NCBI RefSeq assembly: GCF_000026105.1
Contig: NC_008027.1
Coordinates: forward strand, 5,042,501-5,106,500
Reading direction: 5' to 3'
Length of the DNA stretch: 64,000 bases
From: Pseudomonas entomophila L48
Lineage (GTDB): Bacteria; Pseudomonadota; Gammaproteobacteria; Pseudomonadales; Pseudomonadaceae
The position numbers and the translations under genes were made by a program. Under the pieces are notes generated by a model. That model was not told where the DNA came from, did not search any database, and worked only from the letters and a program-made list of their open reading frames with translations. Within the stretch, counting starts at the first letter, position 1, and each line of letters starts with the position of its first letter. Shown here in pieces: positions 43,733-51,585 of the stretch.

Positions 43733-44638
43733 ATGGACCAGTTGAGCGCCATGCAGACCTTCCGCCGGGTCGTCGACCTCGGCAGTTTCAGCGCCGCCGC
43801 CACGCAGGCGGGGCTGTCCCATACCGTGCTGTCGCGCCAGGTGAAGAACCTCGAACGTGAGCTCGGCACACAACTGCTCAACCGCACCACCCGCCGCCTG
43901 CAACTGACCGAAGCCGGCGCGCTGTTCTATCGCCACTGCGTGCAGATCCTCGAGCAGATGCAGGCGATGACCCTGGAGCTTTCCGAACACCAGCAACAGC
44001 CTACCGGCACCCTGCGCCTGGGTGTAGCCACCGCGTTTGGTGAACTGGAGTTGGGCCGCTGGTTGCCGGACTTCGTCGAACGCCACGAGCGCCTGCAGAT
44101 CGAGCTCAACTGCAGCGATCGTTTCGTCGACCTGCTGGAAGAGGACATCGATGTCTGCCTGCGCGTGACCGACCACCTGCCCGACTCCAGCCTGGTGGCA
44201 CGCAAGCTCGCCACCAGTGAGGTACTGCTGGTGGCCGCGCCCGCCTATCTTGAACGCCACGGCTGTCCCAGCACACCCGACGCGCTCGCGGCGCATCCAT
44301 TGCTTGGCTACAGCCAACTGCTGCATCCGCAGCGCCTGCAACTTCACGGGCCAGCTGGGGAAACGACTGATGTGGTCATGCCCCGGCGTCTGAGCGCCAA
44401 CTCGCCGATGGCCCTGCGCGCAGCCGCCATCGGTGGCCTGGGGATCGCCAGCTTCGACCGTTTCATCGTGCACGACGCCCTGCTCGACGGGCGCCTGACA
44501 CCGGTACTTGAAGGGTGGTCACTCCCCTCGCGCGCGCTGTATGCCATCTATCCGCAAAGCCGCTACCTGGCGCCGAAGGTGCGCGCCCTGCTCGACTTTG
44601 TGCAGGCTTACTACGACACACCACGCTGGCAAACCTGA
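43733..44638 (+). CDS. LysR-family transcriptional regulator
   Basis: 301 residues. The winged helix-turn-helix at the N-terminus (MQTFRRVVDLGSFSAAATQAGLSHTVLSRQVKNLERELGTQLLNRTTRRLQLTEAG) is followed by a substrate-binding domain from about residue 90. It is of the DSF/CrgA-like type often found beside target genes. AAGGAG is ten bases before the ATG at 43733; a GTG at 43727 is also possible. The cupin gene follows 103 bases downstream on the same strand. Its co-inducer is unknown. Confidence 0.9.
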   Translation: MDQLSAMQTFRRVVDLGSFSAAATQAGLSHTVLSRQVKNLERELGTQLLNRTTRRLQLTEAGALFYRHCVQILEQMQAMTLELSEHQQQPTGTLRLGVATAFGELELGRWLPDFVERHERLQIELNCSDRFVDLLEEDIDVCLRVTDHLPDSSLVARKLATSEVLLVAAPAYLERHGCPSTPDALAAHPLLGYSQLLHPQRLQLHGPAGETTDVVMPRRLSANSPMALRAAAIGGLGIASFDRFIVHDALLDGRLTPVLEGWSLPSRALYAIYPQSRYLAPKVRALLDFVQAYYDTPRWQT

Positions 44639-44741
44639 TATGTGCCTTTATTGCACAAGTCATGGCATTCGATTGGCGTATTTGTGCTCTCAATGATTGA
44701 TTAACCTTCGCTCCACCTTTTATCTGGCGAAGGAGCCCCCC

Positions 44742-45179
44742 ATGAAAGCACTGAAACTGATGATCGCTGGCCTGACCCTGGCTGGCCTTGCCGGCACCGC
44801 TATCGCGGCAGGCGAACATCGCGTCTCGGTACCCGACAGCGCCACCCTCCAATGGCAGGAAGTCTCGGGCACGCAAGGCGCGGTGCGCTATGCCAATGTC
44901 GAAGGTGACCTGTTCGGCAAGGGCCCGTACTCGGCCTATGTACTGTTCCGCAAAGGCACCGACAATGGCCTGCATACCCACAGCCAGACATTGCCGACCG
45001 TGGTGTTGAGCGGCACGTTCTATGCCGTGATCGATGGCAAGCGCATCGAGTACCCGGCCGGTGCCTACTACAAGTTGCCAGCGAACCTGGTGCATGAAAG
45101 TGGCTGCACGGCGGCGGCCGACTGCCTGTTGTTCCAGTACCAGGCCGATGCCTTCGACCTGAATGCAGTCAAAGGCTGA
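44742..45179 (+). CDS. Periplasmic single-domain cupin protein
   Basis: 145 residues. A signal peptide (MKALKLMIAGLTLAGLAGTAIA, cleaved near AGEH) is followed by one cupin barrel. Motif 1, GLHTHSQTLPTVVLSGTFYAV, retains two His but departs from the usual GX5HXH spacing. Motif 2 is EYPAGAYYKLPANLVHES, and two later Cys (GCTAAADCLL) could form a disulfide. It looks like the ChrR-like/DUF4437 group. AAGGAG precedes the ATG. It lies downstream of the LysR gene. Its function is not known. Confidence 0.8.
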   Translation: MKALKLMIAGLTLAGLAGTAIAAGEHRVSVPDSATLQWQEVSGTQGAVRYANVEGDLFGKGPYSAYVLFRKGTDNGLHTHSQTLPTVVLSGTFYAVIDGKRIEYPAGAYYKLPANLVHESGCTAAADCLLFQYQADAFDLNAVKG

Positions 45180-45187
45180 GTGATCCC

Positions 45188-45258
45188 GTAGGAGCCGGCT
45201 TGCCGGCGAACCATGGCCCCACCCGGCGAAGGTTCGCCAGCAAGCTGGCTCCTACAGG
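45188..45258. repeat. REP palindrome pair between the cupin gene and pcaG
   Basis: GTAGGAGCCGGCTTGCCGGCGAACC faces GGTTCGCCAGCAAGCTGGCTCCTAC between convergent genes. Confidence 0.8.
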
Positions 45259-45271
45259 GATTGGGGCAACA

Positions 45272-45877
45272 TCAGAAATCGAAGAACACCGTCTCCCCTT
45301 CCCCTTGAATACGGATATCGAAGCGATACGCCGTCTTCCCCTCCACTTCGCAACGCCGGGCAATCAAGGTCTCCCGCCGCTGCGGCTGCTCGATCAGGTT
45401 GAGCACCGGGCACCGGGCGTTCGCCTCTCCCTCGTCATCGAAGTACAGCCGCGTGTGCAGGTGGATGTTGATCCCCCGGGCGAACAGGCTGAGGTTGATA
45501 TGCGGCGCCATTGGCACCCCCGCGGCATTGTTCACCACACCTGGCTTGACAGTGTGCAGGGTCCACTCCCCGGCATCAAAGGTGGTGGCGGTGCGGCCGA
45601 AGCTGTTGAATACATGCTCATGGTTGTACGCGTCCTGGTAGAGGCCATTGGCGTCGGCCTGCCACACCTCCAGGAACGAGTCACGCACCAGGTGGCCGTT
45701 ACCGTCGTACACCTGGCCGATCAGCAGGATGTGCTCACCCGGCGCGTCGGCCTTGGCCAGGCGGTTCCAGATTTCCTGGTCGCGGGTCGGGTTGCCGGCC
45801 GCCTCCAGGGCAAGGCCGATGTGCACGTAGGGGCCGGCGGTCTGCGAGGGGGTTTCCGGCAGCAGTTCGATAGGCAT
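45272..45877 (-). CDS. pcaG: Protocatechuate 3,4-dioxygenase alpha subunit PcaG
   Basis: 201 residues. MPIELLPETPSQTAGPYVHIGLALEAAGN is the usual PcaG start. It shares the intradiol dioxygenase beta fold (GQVYDGNGHLVRDSFLEVWQADANGLYQD, INLSLFARGINIHLHTRLYFDDE), but the iron ligands belong to PcaH. PcaGH cleaves protocatechuate to 3-carboxy-cis,cis-muconate in the beta-ketoadipate pathway. It begins 11 bases after the pcaH stop. Confidence 0.97.
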   Translation of the reverse strand: MPIELLPETPSQTAGPYVHIGLALEAAGNPTRDQEIWNRLAKADAPGEHILLIGQVYDGNGHLVRDSFLEVWQADANGLYQDAYNHEHVFNSFGRTATTFDAGEWTLHTVKPGVVNNAAGVPMAPHINLSLFARGINIHLHTRLYFDDEGEANARCPVLNLIEQPQRRETLIARRCEVEGKTAYRFDIRIQGEGETVFFDF

Positions 45878-45888
45878 GGCGGAACTCC

Positions 45889-46608
45889 TCAGCGGTTTTC
45901 GAAGTGGGTCTGGCGCTGGCCGCGCAGGACGATGTCGAAGCGGTAGGCCAGGCAATCCATCGGGTTGGCGTTGCTCATGTCGAGCTTGGCGATCAGCCGC
46001 TCGACCGCGTCGGGGTTGGCGATCGACTTGACGATCGGGCACAGCGGGATCAACGGATCACCCTCGAAGTACAGCTGGGTGATCAGCTTGGTGGCGATCG
46101 ACGGCCCGCTGATGGAGAAGTGGATATGCGCCGGGCGCCAGTCGTTGGGGCCATTGCGCCATGGGTAGGGGCCGGGCTTGATGGTGCGGAAGCTGTAGTA
46201 GCCGTCGCGATCCGTCAGGCAACGGCCAACACCACCGAAGTTCGGGTCCAGCGGGGCCAGGTAGCGGTCGTTCTTGTGCCGATAGCGGCCACCGGCGTTG
46301 GCCTGCCACATTTCCACCAAGGTATGCGGGACCGGCTTGCCGTACTGGTCGACCACCCGCCCGGCCACGATGATGCGCTCACCCACCGGCAGGCCGCCGT
46401 GGTTGAAGTTCAGCAGCAAGTCGTGGTCATGCTCGCCGAAGCGCAGGTGGGAAAAGTCCGGGCCGGTGGTTTCACTGATCGACTGCGGGATGCTGACCAG
46501 CGCCTGGCGCGGGGAGCGCGCCACCGAGGTCTTGTAGTCGGGGGTGAAGGCCTTGGGGTGCCAGTTGCGATCACGGATCACGAAGCGGCTGGTGTCCTGG
46601 GCGGGCAT
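45889..46608 (-). CDS. pcaH: Protocatechuate 3,4-dioxygenase beta subunit PcaH
   Basis: 239 residues. The Fe(III) ligands Tyr109, Tyr148, His161 and His163 are present ([22 protein letters not shown]; numbering includes Met1). [23 protein letters not shown] is the intradiol signature. With PcaG it cleaves protocatechuate, the product of 4-hydroxybenzoate 3-hydroxylation. Neither pobA nor pcaR is in the window. The upstream gap to ypfJ carries a palindrome. Confidence 0.97.
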   Translation of the reverse strand: MPAQDTSRFVIRDRNWHPKAFTPDYKTSVARSPRQALVSIPQSISETTGPDFSHLRFGEHDHDLLLNFNHGGLPVGERIIVAGRVVDQYGKPVPHTLVEMWQANAGGRYRHKNDRYLAPLDPNFGGVGRCLTDRDGYYSFRTIKPGPYPWRNGPNDWRPAHIHFSISGPSIATKLITQLYFEGDPLIPLCPIVKSIANPDAVERLIAKLDMSNANPMDCLAYRFDIVLRGQRQTHFENR

Positions 46609-46711
46609 GCCGATGTCCTCTCTTGGAATTGTCGAACGCCTGGGCGTGGTAGGCGGACTTGCAGTTTCCGATAGGCCCTTGGTGATGAATATTGATTTTC
46701 AGGGTCACATA

Positions 46712-46729
46712 CATAACCATTTGGTTATG
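46712..46729. promoter_or_regulatory. Palindrome in the pcaH/ypfJ divergent promoter region
   Basis: CATAACC-ATTT-GGTTATG is a perfect inverted repeat, 103 bases upstream of pcaH and 79 upstream of ypfJ. It is a candidate operator for an aromatic-pathway regulator. Confidence 0.5.
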
Positions 46730-46807
46730 CATGATCATGCAAGGCACCCGCCTGTGCGGCGCTGGGCTAATCTTTGACTTCATGTTTCACAAACCGGAGA
46801 GCAGTAC

Positions 46808-47695
46808 ATGGAATGGCGAAAAGGTCGACGCAGCGACAACGTGGTCGATGCCCGCGGCGAAGGGGGTGGCGGCGGCGGGATGCGCTTCGGGGGCGGCAAG
46901 GGCCTGGGGCTGGGCGCCATCCTGCTGATCGTCGGTATCGGCTGGCTGACCGGGCAGGACCCGCTGCAGATCCTGGGCCAACTGGCCGGGCAAATGGACC
47001 AGCAGCAGACCGCGCCCGCCAGCGTAGGCAGCAAGGCGCCGCCGGCCAACGACGAGCAGGCCGAGTTCGTCGCCTCGATCCTCGGCGACACCGAAGACAC
47101 CTGGAAAGCCCTGTTCGCCCAAGCCGGCAAGCAATACCGCGACCCGAAGCTGGTGCTGTTCAGCGGCCAGGTCAACTCCGCTTGCGGTTTTGCCTCTTCA
47201 GCGGTGGGGCCGTTCTACTGCCCGGGTGACCAGCGCGTGTACCTGGACATGACCTTCTTCCGCGAAATGGAAACCCGCTTCCGCGCCGCCGGCGACTTCG
47301 CCCAGGCCTATGTGATCGCCCATGAGATCGGCCACCACGTGCAGACGTTGCTCGGGGTTTCGGCCAAGGTCGACGCGGCCCGACGCAACGGCCAACGCAT
47401 GGAGGGCGACAATGGCTTGCTGGTGCGCCAGGAACTGCAGGCCGACTGCCTGGCTGGCGTTTGGGCCTACCAGGCGCAGAAGCGCTTGAACTGGCTTGAG
47501 CCCGGCGATGTGGAAGAAGCGCTCAATGCCGCCAACGCTATCGGTGACGACCGCCTGCAACAGCAGGGGCAAGGCCGCGTGGTACCGGATTCATTCACCC
47601 ATGGCACCTCGCAACAGCGGGTGCGCTGGTTCAAGGCTGGGTTCTCCAGTGGCGACCTGAACCAGTGCGACACCTTCAGTGCGCGTAGCCTTTAA
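46808..47695 (+). CDS. ypfJ: Neutral zinc metallopeptidase (YpfJ family)
   Basis: 295 residues. The N-terminus is rich in Arg and Gly, then a single membrane helix (GLGLGAILLIVGIGWLTGQ) anchors the rest in the periplasm. The catalytic zinc motif HEIGHH is at residues 171-176 (AYVIAHEIGHHVQTLLG), with ELQADCLAGVWAY carrying the third ligand region. SACGFASSAVGPFYCPGDQRVYLD is family-specific. GGAG precedes the ATG. Its substrates are unknown in Pseudomonas. Confidence 0.92.
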   Translation: MEWRKGRRSDNVVDARGEGGGGGGMRFGGGKGLGLGAILLIVGIGWLTGQDPLQILGQLAGQMDQQQTAPASVGSKAPPANDEQAEFVASILGDTEDTWKALFAQAGKQYRDPKLVLFSGQVNSACGFASSAVGPFYCPGDQRVYLDMTFFREMETRFRAAGDFAQAYVIAHEIGHHVQTLLGVSAKVDAARRNGQRMEGDNGLLVRQELQADCLAGVWAYQAQKRLNWLEPGDVEEALNAANAIGDDRLQQQGQGRVVPDSFTHGTSQQRVRWFKAGFSSGDLNQCDTFSARSL

Positions 47696-47698
47696 GCT

Positions 47699-47744
47699 CC
47701 GGGGCCGCTTCGCGGCCCATTCGCGGATGAATCCGCTCCTACAG
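47699..47744. repeat. Single REP element
   Basis: GGGGCCGCTTCGCGGCCC hairpin followed by TCGCGGATGAATCCGCTCCTACAGG between the convergent ypfJ and DMT transporter genes. Confidence 0.7.
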
Positions 47745-47767
47745 GCGTTGTGTTGGGGGAATGGGGG

Positions 47768-48688
47768 CTACTTGCACATTTCTTCCTTCAACCCCGCTGG
47801 CTGCTCCGGTGCCTTGCGCCACTGCGGCAACCCGATGAGCACCACCGCGCCGATGATCACCGCCATTGCCACGCACTCCTCGGCGCCAATCTGCTCACCC
47901 GCGAAGACAATCCCCAGCAGCACCGCCACGGCCGGGTTGACGTAGGCATAGCTGGTGGCCGCCGCTGGGCGCACGTGCTTGAGCAGGTACATGTAGGCGC
48001 TGAACGCCAGGATCGAACCGAAGAACACCAGGTAGGCCAACGCGCCCCAACCGGCCGCGGTGGGCATCTGCGTCATGCGCTCACCGCTCAGGGCGCTGGC
48101 GATCAGCAGCACGACACCCCCTACCAGCATCTCGGCGGCACTGGCCATGGCGCCTTGGGGCAGGGGCAGGTTCTTGCTCCACACCGAGCCAAACGCCCAG
48201 GCCGCCGCCGCGAACAGGATCAACGCCGCCCCCATGGGGCTGGCCTGCAGGTTCGACCCCATGTTGAGCATGCCGATACCCACCAGCCCGAGGGCGATTC
48301 CCGCCCATTCCAGCCGCGAGTTGCGGTGGCCGAACATCAACCCGAACACCAGGGTGAACAACGGCACGGTCGCCACCGCCAGCGCTGCCACGCCCGAGGC
48401 CACGCCCGCGTGCTCGGCCAGGGTCACGCCACCGTTGCCACAACTGAGCAGCAAGAAGCCGATCGCCCCCGCCGCTCGCCATTGCGGCCAAGTCGGCGCG
48501 GGTACGCCACGCCAGCGCAGGAAGCCATACAGCAGGCAACCCGCGATGACAAAGCGCACGCCCGCCATCAGCATCGGCGGCCACGACGCCACACCAATGC
48601 GGATGACCAGGTAGGTCGAACCCCAGACCAGGTACAGGGCAAGGAAGGCACCGACAAGCAACAGTGGGAAGCGACGGGAAGCAGGCAT
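47768..48688 (-). CDS. DMT-family (EamA) metabolite exporter, YedA-like
   Basis: 306 residues with ten predicted helices in two EamA halves. FLALYLVWGSTYLVIRIGVASWPPMLMAGVRFVIAG is the typical first half and VFFGSILAFSAYMYLLKHVRPAAATSYAYVNPAVAVLLG the second. It is probably an amino acid or metabolite exporter. It is divergent from an Lrp/AsnC regulator whose start is 155 bases away, which is a common regulator/exporter pairing. Confidence 0.88.
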   Translation of the reverse strand: MPASRRFPLLLVGAFLALYLVWGSTYLVIRIGVASWPPMLMAGVRFVIAGCLLYGFLRWRGVPAPTWPQWRAAGAIGFLLLSCGNGGVTLAEHAGVASGVAALAVATVPLFTLVFGLMFGHRNSRLEWAGIALGLVGIGMLNMGSNLQASPMGAALILFAAAAWAFGSVWSKNLPLPQGAMASAAEMLVGGVVLLIASALSGERMTQMPTAAGWGALAYLVFFGSILAFSAYMYLLKHVRPAAATSYAYVNPAVAVLLGIVFAGEQIGAEECVAMAVIIGAVVLIGLPQWRKAPEQPAGLKEEMCK

Positions 48689-48842
48689 GGTGTTGGGCTC
48701 GAAATCCGTTTACAGGTGGCCTAGTTTAGAAAGGGCACCGGCCAAACATAAGTTACAAAACACGTTTAAATCACCCGAACACTTTGCTATGAACGGTAAT
48801 TTTCAACCCTCACCGTTGATTGCAAAGCCACCAGGAAACGTC

Positions 48843-49301
48843 ATGGACAAGTACGACCGCATGCTGCTCGCCGCCCTGCTGGAAAATGGTCGCGCCACCT
48901 ACGCCCAGCTGGCGCGCCAGGTGAATCTCTCAGCCCCCGCGGTGGCTGAGCGAGTGGCCAAGCTCGAAGCCAGCGGGGTGATCAGTGGTTACACGGCCAA
49001 GGTCGACCTGGAGAAAATCGGCCTGCCGATCCAGTGCGTGATCGAGTTGCGCCTGGCCAGCCATGGCAACCAGCAGGCCTACGACGCCCTGACCCGCATC
49101 CCCGAGCTGATCGAATGCCACCGGGTCACCGGCGACCCCTGCGTGATCATGCAGGCGGCGGTGGCGTCGATGGGGGAGTTGGAGGCGTTGATCAACCGGG
49201 TGTCGCAGTTGGGCTTCAGCAAGACCTCGATCGTGCTATCCAGTGCAGTGGAGCGCCGGGTGCCGCTGGCACACCTGGAAGCCACCCCCAAAAAAACCTG
49301 A
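48843..49301 (+). CDS. Lrp/AsnC-family regulator
   Basis: 152 residues. The helix-turn-helix is YDRMLLAALLENGRATYAQLARQVNLSAPAVAERVAKLEASGVISGYTAKVDL. The ligand-binding RAM domain follows (CVIELRLASHGNQQAYDALTRIPELIECHRVTGDPCVIMQAAV). The ATG at 48843 starts at the family N-terminus. It is divergent from the DMT exporter, probably its target. An amino acid is the likely effector. Confidence 0.9.
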   Translation: MDKYDRMLLAALLENGRATYAQLARQVNLSAPAVAERVAKLEASGVISGYTAKVDLEKIGLPIQCVIELRLASHGNQQAYDALTRIPELIECHRVTGDPCVIMQAAVASMGELEALINRVSQLGFSKTSIVLSSAVERRVPLAHLEATPKKT

Positions 49302-49313
49302 CCCCCCGCCCCC

Positions 49314-49392
49314 CTGTAGGAGCCAGCTTGCTGGCGAACCACTGCCAGCGCATGGCCATGTACCTTGGTTCGCCAGCAAGCTGGCTCCTACA
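49314..49392. repeat. REP palindrome pair
   Basis: TGTAGGAGCCAGCTTGCTGGCG and its complement, between the convergent Lrp-type and NYN-domain genes. Confidence 0.8.
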
Positions 49393-49399
49393 AAGCGCA

Positions 49400-49879
49400 T
49401 CAGTGGCGCAGGAGCAGCTTGCCCTCGATCGGCACGTAGCGACTGGCCGAACGGATCAGCGACAACGCCGTGAGCCCGGGCACCCCATACACCACGGTCT
49501 CGACCCCATGACGCTTTGCCGCCCGCTCCAGCAACAGGTCGAAATCGCCGTCCCCCGAGGCCAGCACTACCTGGTCGACCCGCTCCGCCGCTTCGATCAC
49601 ATCGAGGGTGATACCCACATCCCAGTCGCCCTTGGCCGAGCCATCGGCACGCTGGATGTAGGGTTTGAGGCGCACCTCGAAACCGAGGTTGCGCAGGATC
49701 TGCTGGAACTGTTGCTGCTTGCTGTCGCCGCGGTCGATTGCATAAGCAACCGCTTCGACGATCTGGCCTTCGCGGCTGACTTCAGCCCACAGCGTGGTGT
49801 AGTTGAAGTGGCAACCGTGGACCTGGCGCACGGTGTAGTAGAGGTTCTGCACATCGGCGAACAGCGCGATCTTCTTCAA
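49400..49879 (-). CDS. NYN-domain (LabA/DUF88-like) predicted nuclease
   Basis: 159 residues. The PIN-like NYN fold shows the acidic residues of the metal site: KKIALFADVQNLYY (Asp), SKQQQFQQILRNLGF, KGDWDVGITLDVIE (Asp pair) and VVLASGDGDFDLLLERAAKRHG (SGDGDF motif). The likely start is TTG at 49879, with GAGGTG seven bases before it; ATG choices at 49903 and 49927 would add residues encoded partly by REP sequence. Related proteins act in RNA processing. The gene is single and sits between REP elements. Confidence 0.82.
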   Translation of the reverse strand: MKKIALFADVQNLYYTVRQVHGCHFNYTTLWAEVSREGQIVEAVAYAIDRGDSKQQQFQQILRNLGFEVRLKPYIQRADGSAKGDWDVGITLDVIEAAERVDQVVLASGDGDFDLLLERAAKRHGVETVVYGVPGLTALSLIRSASRYVPIEGKLLLRH

Positions 49880-49907
49880 GCCAGGGCACCTCGTTGAATA
49901 CATGAGA

Positions 49908-49990
49908 GGGGCTGCTGCGCAGCCCATCGCGGCACAAGGCCGCTCCTACAGGGACGGTGTGATGCCTGCAGGAGCGGCCTTGCGCCGCGA
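49908..49990. repeat. REP palindrome pair
   Basis: A GGGCTGCTGCGCAGCCC hairpin is followed by inverted arms TCGCGGCACAAGGCCGCTCCTACAG (49927-49951) and TGCAGGAGCGGCCTTGCGCCGCGA (49967-49990). Confidence 0.75.
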
Positions 49991-50036
49991 ACAGGGCGCA
50001 ACGCGCCCCCGGATGCCAACGAGTATGCCAGACCCT

Positions 50037-50765
50037 TCAGACGAAGGTGTCGTCGTCCGAGAAGAAGCCGCCATCGTCGCTGCCGTAGTCGGTGTCGGCA
50101 TATCCACCCTGGTCGTTGCCCCAACCGCTGTTGTCGGCCACCTGGCGCTGGCTGTCATGGTCGCTGGCCGGGGCCGGCTCCTCCTTGATCACCTCGACGA
50201 TCTGCTCAGGCTGCGCGTTGTGATTGAACAGGCTGCTGATGCCCTGGGCCAGCAGCACGCCCCCGGCAACGCCAGCAGCGGTCTGCATCGCGCCACCCAG
50301 GAAGCTGCTCGCTCCGCTGCGAGCGGGCGCGGGCACCGCGCCGAAACCGGGTTGCGCCTGGGGCTGGGCATAGGCCTGTGGCGCCGGTTCGCGCCAGCCA
50401 CCGCCGGAGGATGGCGGTGGCGCGACCGAACGTTGAGGCTCCGGTGCCGGGTTACGCGCACCGGCGCCAAAGATGCTGGAAAGGAAACCGCCACCGCCGT
50501 TGTTGCTGCTCGATCGGGTCGCCTCAAGCTGCGCGCGGGCCTGCTTGAGGTCGGCCTCCAACTGCTTGTTCTGCTCGTCCAGGCGCTTGATCGCCGCCTC
50601 CTGCACCAGGATCGCCTGGGCCATGTAGTAGGGCGCCGCCGGTTGCTGGCGCAGGCGTTCCTCGATATGCGCCTGGGCCTGGGCATCACGCGGCTGGGCG
50701 GGATCCTCGGCTTGCTTGAGACGGCTGAACAGGCCGTCGATCAGGGTTTGTTCTTCAGTGTTCAT
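50037..50765 (-). CDS. DUF2076 family protein
   Basis: 242 residues. The N-terminal MNTEEQTLIDGLFSRLKQAE and the QPAAPYYMAQAILVQEAAIKRLDEQNKQLE coiled coil are typical of DUF2076. A Pro/Gln/Gly-rich middle, a hydrophobic SFLGGAMQTAAGVAGGVLLAQGISSLF and an acidic Asp/Gly-rich tail follow. It is probably periplasmic or membrane-associated. The ATG at 50765 follows GAGG. It has no established function. Confidence 0.85.
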   Translation of the reverse strand: MNTEEQTLIDGLFSRLKQAEDPAQPRDAQAQAHIEERLRQQPAAPYYMAQAILVQEAAIKRLDEQNKQLEADLKQARAQLEATRSSSNNGGGGFLSSIFGAGARNPAPEPQRSVAPPPSSGGGWREPAPQAYAQPQAQPGFGAVPAPARSGASSFLGGAMQTAAGVAGGVLLAQGISSLFNHNAQPEQIVEVIKEEPAPASDHDSQRQVADNSGWGNDQGGYADTDYGSDDGGFFSDDDTFV

Positions 50766-50922
50766 CAGGGCAACCTCGTGCGCGGAACAGGACATCGGAC
50801 AGCGTCAAAGATGGGGGGCCGGGCGCTGCGATTCAATTAACGGGGCCATGAAACTTTTTTCAGCAAGCAGGCGGTCTGGGCTAAAGTGATGCCCTGCTTT
50901 TTCTGCCATGCGATGTTGACCG

Positions 50923-51579
50923 ATGAATCCGCTGAGCGTTCTGCGCGACTCCCTGTACTTCTTCCGCCGTCACCTGACGAGCATTCTTCAGCTGTGCCTG
51001 CCGTTGGTGGTGCTCGAAGCCCTGGGCACCCAGCTGCTCTACAGCCAACTGGGCGAACAGGCCTCGCCTGCCTACGGCATGCTGGTCAGCCTGCTGTTCT
51101 ACCCGCTGTACAGCGCCGCGCTGATCCTCTACCTCGACACCCGCAGCAACGGCCAGCCGATTGCCAAGCGCGACCTGTTCGCCCGCGCCGTGCAACTGTG
51201 GCCGGCTTTGGCCCTGTTGATCCTGATCAGCTCGCTGCTGATCATGGCGGGCCTGGCACTGTTCATCTTCCCAGGCGTGTGGATCATGGTGAACCTGGTG
51301 TTCGCCGAATACCTGCTGGTGCTGCGCGGCCTGCCGGTGATCGAGTCGATGCGCACCAGCGCGCGCATGACCACCGGGCACTTCCTGCGCATCATGGTCT
51401 GCATGCTCTCGGTGCTGGCCCCGCTGTGGCTGATCGACGGCCTGCTGCTGACCGCCTTCCCCGATCCGCAGCCGGGCGTGCAGTTGCTGCTCGACAGCCT
51501 GAGCGGATTCCTCCAGCTGTTCAGTACCGTGGTGCTGTACCGCCTGTTCATGTTGCTCGAAGGCGAAGCCAGCGCCTGA
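50923..51579 (+). CDS. YciC-like integral membrane protein
   Basis: 218 residues with about five membrane helices (LTSILQLCLPLVVLEALG, MLVSLLFYPLYSAALILYL, WPALALLILISSLLIMAGLALFIF, FLRIMVCMLSVLAPLWLIDGLLL and LLDSLSGFLQLFSTVVLYRLF). PGVWIMVNLVFAEYLLVLRGLPVIESMRTSARM is the YciC/UPF0259 signature. It ends seven bases before the convergent hrpB stop, so the two transcripts probably overlap. Function unknown. Confidence 0.8.
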   Translation: MNPLSVLRDSLYFFRRHLTSILQLCLPLVVLEALGTQLLYSQLGEQASPAYGMLVSLLFYPLYSAALILYLDTRSNGQPIAKRDLFARAVQLWPALALLILISSLLIMAGLALFIFPGVWIMVNLVFAEYLLVLRGLPVIESMRTSARMTTGHFLRIMVCMLSVLAPLWLIDGLLLTAFPDPQPGVQLLLDSLSGFLQLFSTVVLYRLFMLLEGEASA

Positions 51580-51585
51580 CCGGGG

